Source of the DNA: Bacteroidales bacterium
GTDB taxonomy: Bacteria > Bacteroidota > Bacteroidia > Bacteroidales > P3
Length of the DNA: 32,021 bases
Direction: 5' to 3'
Assembly: GCA_017542345.1 (NCBI GenBank)
Contig: JAFXXI010000009.1
Coordinates: 1-32,021 of the forward strand
In this document: positions 29,601 through 32,021 of the stretch, piece by piece
How positions within the stretch are numbered: position 1 is the first letter of the stretch
How the letters are laid out: each line of letters begins with the position of its first letter
Position numbers and translations under genes: made by a program
Notes under the pieces: generated by a model
Told to the model about the DNA's origin: nothing
Seen by the model: the letters and a program-made list of their open reading frames with translations, nothing else
The model's database searches: none

Positions 29601-32021
29601 AGATGGTGCCGAAGTGACCACCGGTGATAACAAGGGTTACGTTGCCGTAGGTAGTACCAAGGCGGCATCCACCATAAAGAGCATTGTATTCCAGACGGTT
29701 TGAGCAAGTGTACTCGTGGAGGAAGTCGCCCATAATATCCACTTCGTTACCGCCGCAGAAATGATTATACACCCTCAGCATACCTTCGTTACAGTCGGTC
29801 GACACACCGCTACCGTTGACGAAAGTGACACCACCGCTGACGGTACCGCGCTTGTTACAGTGTTCGTAGATGAAGCCACAGAGACCGCCCTTACCAATGA
29901 GGTAGACGCCGCCGACACCGACATTGGCGGGGATGAGGGCACCGTTGCCGCCGCCGAAGACCTCGTCGAAGCGGCCACCGTCGAAGACAACACTATCGCC
30001 CGTTACAGCCGCAGCGTTACCGCCACCATAGAGCGTACCGATGGTGTTTCCGCAGCCGTGAACGTAGACATGGGGTTTCTTGACATGGGGGCGGGCTTGC
30101 TCGTCGGTGAGACCCGTCACGTTTTTCCTATAAATTTCTGTCGGAGCATAATCGGCACGGTTGCCGCCGCCATAGAGGCTAGCGATGGCGTAAGTGGCGT
30201 CCTCGGTGGCGCCAACCTCATCGGAGGCCTCGCGATGGGTGCCGTACACATCTATAAAGACATCGTTCTGCGGGGTGCCGTTGAGGTTGTTGCAGCCATA
30301 GACAGAAGCGCTCCTCAACACGGCATGACCGTCGTAGACAGGGTCGCCGGCAACAATTTCCTCGAAGCCGATGTTGACCTGTATCTTACCATGGACAATG
30401 GCAGCAATGTCGCTGGTGGCACCGTTGAGTCCGTTCTTCTGTCCCAGACCACCGCCGAAGATATTGCCTGCGATAGTACCGCTGAGGATGTCGATGGTGG
30501 TGGTCTCGACAGTGTTCATGCCGTTACCATCAATATTAGTGGAGTTGGTGTTGACCTTGCCGAGAGCCGATCCGCCATAGAGGTCGCCATAGAGGGTGGG
30601 CGTGGCGGTACCGGCCTGGTTGCCGAAGGTCACATGTACATTGCCGTCCACCTCAGTAGTTTGGCCGAAGCCGCCGCCGAAGATACGGGCGTTGTGACCG
30701 ACACTGCCCACGGTGCCGCCCAGGAGGGTGACGGTAGAGTTACCGCCCACGGTGCCCGAAGTGTTACAACCACCATAGATACCGTCGGAGACCGTACCAT
30801 TGTTCATATCGATTGTGGTGCTGCCACTGATGCCGGCTTCATTGCCACCGCCATAGAGGTTGGCGACCACGCTGTTGAAGCGATCCAGCTTCACGATGGG
30901 GCTGCCGGTAACAGCAGCGGCGTAGCCACCGCCGAAGACGCTACCCGTGACCTTTGCCACATACTGCGTAGCGCGGTCTATGCCTGCGGGATATTCCACA
31001 CTGGCGAGGGAAGCCATGGTAGTGGCGTCATAGCCGATATTGACATGAGGATTGGCCGTGACGATTGCCGTCGCACCCTTGCCGCCGCCGTAGACGTTGC
31101 CACGGATACCAGCCGACTGTTTGATATGCATCACATTGATGGTGGGCGAAGCGGCAGAAGCGTTGGTGGGAGTATAGGGGGTCAAATTACCGCCGCCGTA
31201 GATGTTGTTGAGGTCGAGGCCGCAATCCGTGGTCTCATGGTCAAGCACATTGACGGTGATGTTACCAGTGATGTTACCGTTAATGTTCGAGCCACCAAAG
31301 GCATCGTTTTTAACAGTGCCACCGTAGAGGTTAAGGGTAACATTACCGGTGATGTTGGCGGGGGTGCCCACTACACCTTTCGAGCCACCATATACATTAT
31401 CCATTATACCACCCTTGACGTTGAGAATGACGTCGCCGGTGATGTTGGCCGCATTGGAGCCGCCATATACATTCTTAAATGTACCAGCACCGCATTCAAT
31501 GGTGGTGGTGACGTTGGTAGCAATATCTACCTGGTTCGAACCTCCGAAGAAGTCCTCGACCACCTCGGCGCAAGGGCTGTTGTTGTCGACGTTGACATTG
31601 ATGGGACCGCTGATGGTACCTTGCGTGTTACTACCGCTGACGAGGGTGCCGATGGTGCCGCCATGCAGGTCGAGGGTGATACCGCCGGCGCCGACATTGG
31701 CCGCCGTAATCTCACCGTTACCACCGCCGAAGAGATAGCTGAAACGGCCGCCCTGGATATCCACCTCCGTGCCGGTGACGGCAGCAGCGTCGCCGCCGCC
31801 GAAGACACGTCTGATGGTGTTGTCGCAGGTGTATACATTCACATAGGTCTTCTTGCCGGTGGCGCTGAAGTCGGCATTCTTACCGCCGCCGAAGACGTTG
31901 TCGATGGCGTATTCAGCGTCGTTCTCGGTGTATGAGGCTAATTGTTTGGCAGTTCTGGCCGTGCTGTAGATGTTCACCGTCACATCCTGCTGCGGCGAGC
32001 CGTTGGTGTTGTTGCAGCCGT
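17617..32021 (-). CDS. Giant Gly-rich rung-repeat protein, 5' end outside the window (more than 4,800 codons visible)
   Basis: The frame is open to the right edge. A GTG at 31983 is internal: the codons before it (GCNNTNGSPQQD) continue a repeat found again at 30305. By eye about 110 rungs of the form [VIL][FY]GG[GSC] are spread over the visible protein, alternating with short strands such as NVTLNLYGG. They form an eleven-rung cassette A (four copies) and a four-rung cassette B (about eleven copies). The last ~130 residues (17665-18065) look like two chitobiase C-terminal-type (CHB_HEX) beta-sandwiches (PGTAVYYTTDGTTPT; PDAIIYYLISNDENA). The protein then stops at PTP with no T9SS sorting domain, and none is found in any minus-strand frame downstream. 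Likely an extracellular beta-solenoid or filament; the signal peptide, if any, lies outside. Function unknown. Confidence 0.88.
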   Translation of the reverse strand, partial: GCNNTNGSPQQDVTVNIYSTARTAKQLASYTENDAEYAIDNVFGGGKNADFSATGKKTYVNVYTCDNTIRRVFGGGDAAAVTGTEVDIQGGRFSYLFGGGNGEITAANVGAGGITLDLHGGTIGTLVSGSNTQGTISGPINVNVDNNSPCAEVVEDFFGGSNQVDIATNVTTTIECGAGTFKNVYGGSNAANITGDVILNVKGGIMDNVYGGSKGVVGTPANITGNVTLNLYGGTVKNDAFGGSNINGNITGNITVNVLDHETTDCGLDLNNIYGGGNLTPYTPTNASAASPTINVMHIKQSAGIRGNVYGGGKGATAIVTANPHVNIGYDATTMASLASVEYPAGIDRATQYVAKVTGSVFGGGYAAAVTGSPIVKLDRFNSVVANLYGGGNEAGISGSTTIDMNNGTVSDGIYGGCNTSGTVGGNSTVTLLGGTVGSVGHNARIFGGGFGQTTEVDGNVHVTFGNQAGTATPTLYGDLYGGSALGKVNTNSTNIDGNGMNTVETTTIDILSGTIAGNIFGGGLGQKNGLNGATSDIAAIVHGKIQVNIGFEEIVAGDPVYDGHAVLRSASVYGCNNLNGTPQNDVFIDVYGTHREASDEVGATEDATYAIASLYGGGNRADYAPTEIYRKNVTGLTDEQARPHVKKPHVYVHGCGNTIGTLYGGGNAAAVTGDSVVFDGGRFDEVFGGGNGALIPANVGVGGVYLIGKGGLCGFIYEHCNKRGTVSGGVTFVNGSGVSTDCNEGMLRVYNHFCGGNEVDIMGDFLHEYTCSNRLEYNALYGGCRLGTTYGNVTLVITGGHFGTIFGGPKGDPSFAASIKKYPTSAEITADQALPVNDRKFTQAMVDHMAAHPELEGTGGNVTIILRGGTVGTVYGGCDVNGTVEGRITIIVDSTGADCPLDINAIYGGGNLAAYTPDTANSSDPNYDPDYAYPLIDLLNGHVNRNVYGGGKGSTASVNNGLVIANPYVHMHPDVANGKMFLVKGNVLGGGELGKVDGSTTVRIENGTVNGSVYGGGKGDQSHEEFGLVAKNTWVDMQGGLVKRSIYGGGELGSVGTFTATYGAGESPLHIAGEPKTCQTGTGLAKVTVSGNSQVGIPEVALMPPPNPDQDDYGYIFCGSRGEVDSIHYPNANKLAVVDSTYLEIGGNALVTATVYGGGENGQVLRNTRVRITGDCQIGVGCYWNGSSYVFDPKYTSSQWNGEDPAEFHEVSHWPFRAPFEIYDAYAGTDGNYGNGTSARGGNSNPSNGHSFYGSVYGGGSGYYAIEPGTDVAPATWRRSAGRVNGNTRVDVDGGHILNNLYGGNEMTDVLGSCTVNFSGGTLGVPRTIDSILARPVSCYLFGAGKGDPRLFFNKMTNVESVIVNVTGGRIFGSVFGGGEDGHVLGDVTVTINTPNTIGTTGTSYVDGNVFGGGRGFDGIALTAGNVGGNITVNIAQGNILGSVYGGGRLGSVGYKLCFPEEACYGVMTSDADSGNITVNITGGTIGNDDASDYGLSHSRGGNVFGGSMGRLTKLDGDLVMPNWYRLGSAKSTTVNISGNSWVKGNVYGGSELGTVTEDIEINISANAIIGRNSAGSTSHGNVYGGGVGHPELTAAEKAQVGNDATSDSIPTYAGLTGGNITVNISGGAVNNNVYGAGELGSVGTIASVIKHTDPNTSYYLSWPYEYTYNGNSGDAVVNITGGTIGFISGSDTTGGDIFGSARGTVGDRYVTGKLATARATHVNIDLASSTDKIIGTVYGSGENGHVYDSAVVTLKRGLVLGSVFGGGKGVDKYTDKLKNASTDALYDAEVYDIIAGKVFGNTYVNILGGRVAKNVYGGGYLASVGKGNYKGYGEGANVSVADSLLAENSGHCYVNILGGTIGPDTLTNGTAYSGTYIIPDGHVYGAGKGIVFPSVEKVGFDYDRNYYMAYVNKTFVVIGDSTQRSCDYHILYPHVTASLFGGGENGHVRFDTYVQTNRGQVGVRPLVNSTINSNIGHWYNRGNIYGAGRGEDTLPDGSYCQSAGSVTRNTTIDVLGARIYRNVLAGGAMASVGPFKGQTGDSSYCYINVRLPLDSDTLGGPANANNAFGGYLGGGSRGIPSPEGIDNSALATCHNSVTNFYRGRLKNTIYGGADNGQMLGNTELNIYGGFVRSAIYGGGKGCWKADYNDAGYYGDFTNDTLSGYVAGNTTINLLGGNVPFTYGGGRRANVGGDATINIGKDNGDGTYSGEVSFDASKRSVYGGNQYAGSPLGNIYINVYKTAHTAEDEVSGTKYAIGKLYGGCYNSHYLPKDSGHYAQVHIYTCDNTIGEVYGGGAAANVGAKPGIGADTKLIIDGGRFGSVYGGGDGTFDRYVGSSVPANIYGAAITEIHGGTIGTLFGGSNFKGAVDTIRISVENDGACGSTIEGDEFFGGSNVSDLGPVELSTTLGCGVKFKAAYGGSNQADIAGNVTFIIKGGEFGEVYGGSKGAIAAPGASAGKLDSVKADIEGNTHLVILGGKIGSAYGGSNINGNITGTITVDVDSTYNECLWQVRNVYGGSNLTQYLPDDTTVTNYEASPLVNILCGTVDSNVYGGGKGDSTDFLAGLVRSNPKVTMSQSAKGTTWVKGNIYGGGEMATAGQFTRDANDSVTTSVATRGNTHIVVSGGTVGPDNITVTDINSPGNIFGGSLGKAGTNAGGTNYSRFAYVNTTNIEVSGTAKVRGSVFGGGENGHVFDSTKVAISGGTIGVRIPLNVRKYDPESAEGVDISHVYTGNVYGSGRGTDHYGSHLSLTAGRVYGNTNVTVSDSAHVYHAVYGGGSYASVGNFTRTDNDALFGGVEHTFAPNTGRTIVTVKGGHIGPKWRDLLYDARGNYLLNNTETAVLTNAEYKALLGSDTAVSASDTIAKNFSCIGENEGMVYGSGRGMNYDNSGSADHRMYSELAFANNTFVTVSDTADIMGSVFGGGENGHVKGDTRVVVSGGKIGGFRLHHNGFFLPILDTPFNSERTPRSTIWINDTNSTNDELNVGVYGTGNRVFRGNVYGGGRGIDHTPGNPENSSTHIYSASAGRVYGNTDVYVTGNARILHNVFGGGSIASVGTYVYGNGFYTDPTDIHAGTGATKVVVDGGRIGITGENEGGVYGGGRGIAASSTSDATHLAYVDSTFVHITDGASISQPTQFADVRGSVFGGGMNGHVLHNTFVKVSGGVVGGKTANDYGSYDTINFPSTARPATVDTNIYGVNFYPGIRHQDTLTDRNGRIVGGIAVFLGNVYGGGRGVDHYVQGGTVHLSRTAGRVYGNSNVLITGGLVYHNVYGGGSVATVGRYDNAGGDITYVSGGTATVDIRGGRLGTAGRNNGRVFGSGRGMAGSDYASTAYVNVAHVTIGKADTSASPDVRGAVFGSGENGHVLDSTLVIVNKGDIGRIRHSGEYEWINDYVGHVYGGGRGVDLNMENYTTSTTAGWVKQSTHVILNGGNVYGHVFGGSSLGSVGELGTIGYSDTPVSLGTTAQTGRAWIDVYGGHVYGSVFGAGRGRAGKGHLHGNDYTQHTWVANTVVNINYASAASASNRIDGDVYGGGLNGHVNNSTYVTLTSGEVSGDVYGGGSGEDTYEAFLRDASGNYLKANGDIVCDKNTTLETIRTGIEADGDNIYKTIAIVDSLSRTAGHVHGNTNVLLNGADVHVEGDVFGGGALALLGTDGNNATGTAKVEVTNGTVDGSLYGAGKGRGDDEFKDFCDVRVTDVDISGGQVKGDVYGGGQDGHVLENTDVTISGGTIGDATVNFDALAGNVFGGGRGSGAVIDHDSDPLTADEFRINQHAGRVGGNTSVTMTDGYLIGSIFGGGSLALTGVDIDADYSAYVTSDLYDSINHGLATVTVSGGQIGINNPEKLLQCDWSVGDIMGSGKGDIEYYEDIVAGRVANAVVTVSGSPVIRGSVFGGGEMAGVGYWTEAAGHPFVAQTGTSTVDISGGTIGLAYEYTVDPDINPSVWTIYNADKDTLTHTCTGNVFGASQGDVDPTAPHWVSMARSRQSVVNISGTATVLGNVFGGAEQGAVIGNSRVNISGGTFGFSGAPHANLAKIYSGDIYGAGYGSDDETENNSAAVHDSTTRSLSTTPLTMAGRTYGDARVDITGGTIHGSVYGGAQMASVGDERNASSGNTTVNIGLPGADPDDASLAIGSATIDGEVYGANNMDGTVFGNTNVHIYKTAHTGANACPASGDWAALDGDASELTSDDVLTLSTDDNAFALQAVYGGGNRAAHSPVAANGTTLVYVHYCDENSIKYIYGGGNAASTVNNHIIIEGGRIYEVFGGGNGSGAGNPGADVAGVAWTEIQGGLINDVFGGSNTKGFVNDTRLEMENSSCPMMVANTYSGGNEAEGGGGVVTVGCSTHMGNFYGGSRNADLTGDVILNITGGSFDNVFGGSLGTTARPANIYGNVTVNVTGGHIGNLFGGSDVNGNITGQITINVDLDPDYDCSDGLMLGNIYGGSNMAIYTPNDPTLASPLVNVINDSCANGKTFGLQNVYGGSVGNGTNLVDGIATHGDTLTGYMKANPVVNFGGLDRKIDLDHGPVADAFIVPDAHRRNIAIIDQNIYGGGQAAPVEGNPTVMVYSSRITNISGPDTTFATSNHDTTEVRGSIFGGGYGRTAVVTGNTTIGIFGDATVIDGSVYGAGNAAILNGSTDVQVGYERQFVCAQPAITIASDGTTDIYCATPGTAVYYTTDGTTPTTSSTRYTTPFSTPAGGTVKAIAVKNDYVATTPGISIDNNTHEVTLSTVMPDAIIYYLISNDENAQFTYSNGLPTNGTLYDSAHKPTLGAGEYVKAVALSSYHQPSLPAVATRPTP
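18550..19592 (-). repeat. Cassette A, copy 4
   Basis: Eleven rungs: GANNMDG, GGNRAA, GGNAAST, GGNGSG, GGSNTKG, SGGNEAE, GGSRNAD, GGSLGTT, GGSDVNGNITG, GGSNMAIYTP, GGSVGNG. Cysteines at the four homologous places (HYCDEN, SSCPMM, VGCSTH, YDCSDG). Confidence 0.8.
19693..23975 (-). repeat. Cassette B array 2 (about six to seven four-rung cassettes)
   Basis: The regular array. NGHV/DGHV rungs fall near 23975, 23265, 22585, 21955, 21425 and 20890, and each is followed in order by a GRGxD rung, a GSxASV rung and a GRGM-like rung. Spacing shrinks from about 700 to about 530 bases toward the 3' side. A last, less complete set ends in GYGSD and AQMASV. Confidence 0.8.
24335..25356 (-). repeat. Cassette A, copy 3
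   Basis: Eleven rungs in the cassette order: GGNQYAG, GGCYNSH, GGAAANV, GGDGTF, GGSNFKG, FFGGSNVSD, GGSNQAD, GGSKGAI, GGSNINGNITG, GGSNLTQYLP, GGGKGDST. Cysteines in YTCDNTI, GACGSTI, LGCGVKF and NECLWQ. Confidence 0.8.
25435..28560 (-). repeat. Cassette B array 1 (about five four-rung cassettes)
   Basis: A cassette of four rungs recurs in order: (1) GGGENGHV, (2) GGGRGxD, (3) GGxxASV, (4) GxGKG or similar. Starts of cassettes, marked by the NGHV/NGQ rung, lie near 28555, 27900, 26812, 26210 and 25690. One set (ELGTV / GVGHP / ELGSV / ARGTV) between 27380 and 26880 is a weaker match. Confidence 0.7.
29150..30305 (-). repeat. Cassette A, copy 2
   Basis: The same eleven-rung order: GCNNLNG, GGNRAD, GGNAAAV, GGNGALI, HCNKRG, CGGNEVD, GGCRLGT, GGPKGDP, GGCDVNG, GGGNLAAYTP, GGGKGSTA. 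Cysteines at the four homologous sites (HGCGNTI, TDCNEG, YTCSNR, ADCPLD). An insertion of about 45 residues (ITADQALPVNDRK and after) separates the GGPKGDP and GGCDVNG rungs. It is the most divergent copy. Confidence 0.75.
31060..32021 (-). repeat. Cassette A, copy 1 (cut by the window edge)
   Basis: Order of rungs N to C: GCNNTNG, GGKNADF, GGDAAAV, GGNGEI, GSNTQG, FFGGSNQVD, YGGSNAAN, YGGSKG, FGGSNINGNITG, YGGGNLTPYTP, YGGGKGATA. Four cysteines occur in YTCDNTI, SPCAEV, IECGAGT and TDCGLDL. Confidence 0.8.

Noticed and set aside
31981-31983. GTG as start codon of the larger giant gene
   Set aside because: The frame is open beyond it to the window edge, and the upstream codons continue a repeat (GCNN.NG.PQ.D) that recurs inside the gene at 30305, so the true start is outside the window.
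18200-32021. CRISPR-like regular repeats (GCCGCCGCCG-rich words at regular steps)
   Set aside because: The repeats are degenerate, in frame and encode the FGGG rungs; spacing is variable and there are no unique spacers or cas genes.

Overview
The window looks like chromosomal DNA from a member of the Bacteroidota, probably order Bacteroidales. Three things point there. Promoters have the TTTG / TAnnTTTG form typical of that phylum. A giant secreted protein ends in a type IX secretion (T9SS) type A sorting domain. There is also a lipoprotein with a fimbrillin-like half followed by GLUG-type repeats. No rRNA, tRNA, CRISPR array, transposase or phage gene was seen.

Left part (1-2400): the N-terminal 238 codons of recA run off the left edge on the minus strand. 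A 404-base divergent intergenic region follows, carrying a -7 box for recA, an array of four 11-bp repeats, dyads with CTCGT/ACGAG half-sites and a clear promoter for an aspartate-type aminotransferase on the plus strand. A bidirectional terminator lies between that gene and the convergent cluster to its right.

Right part (2397-32021): everything is on the minus strand, so it is transcribed from right to left. The order is: a giant repeat protein whose 5' end is outside the window (more than 4,800 codons visible); a 260-base gap made largely of two 11-bp repeat arrays plus a promoter; a second giant protein of about 4,149 aa with signal peptide and T9SS sorting domain; a 65-aa small protein 9 bases downstream; and a 758-aa lipoprotein 26 bases after that. 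The last three probably form one operon.

The two giant proteins share a rung-like motif of the form [VIL]-[FY]-G-G-[GSC], about 110 copies by eye in the larger one, which suggests a very long beta-solenoid or filament. The copies are ordered. In the larger protein an eleven-rung cassette (A) occurs four times with four conserved cysteines, and a four-rung cassette (B) occurs about eleven times in two arrays. The second giant protein uses a different recurring set (C), followed by pectin-lyase-like, SprB-like, InlB-like and GLUG segments. I do not recognise this family by name. The working idea, which is inference, is a surface-displayed giant adhesin or filament locus. The giant with the sorting domain would use T9SS and the lipoprotein would be a shorter outer-membrane partner. 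The larger giant has no sorting domain at its C-terminus, which is the main puzzle of the locus.
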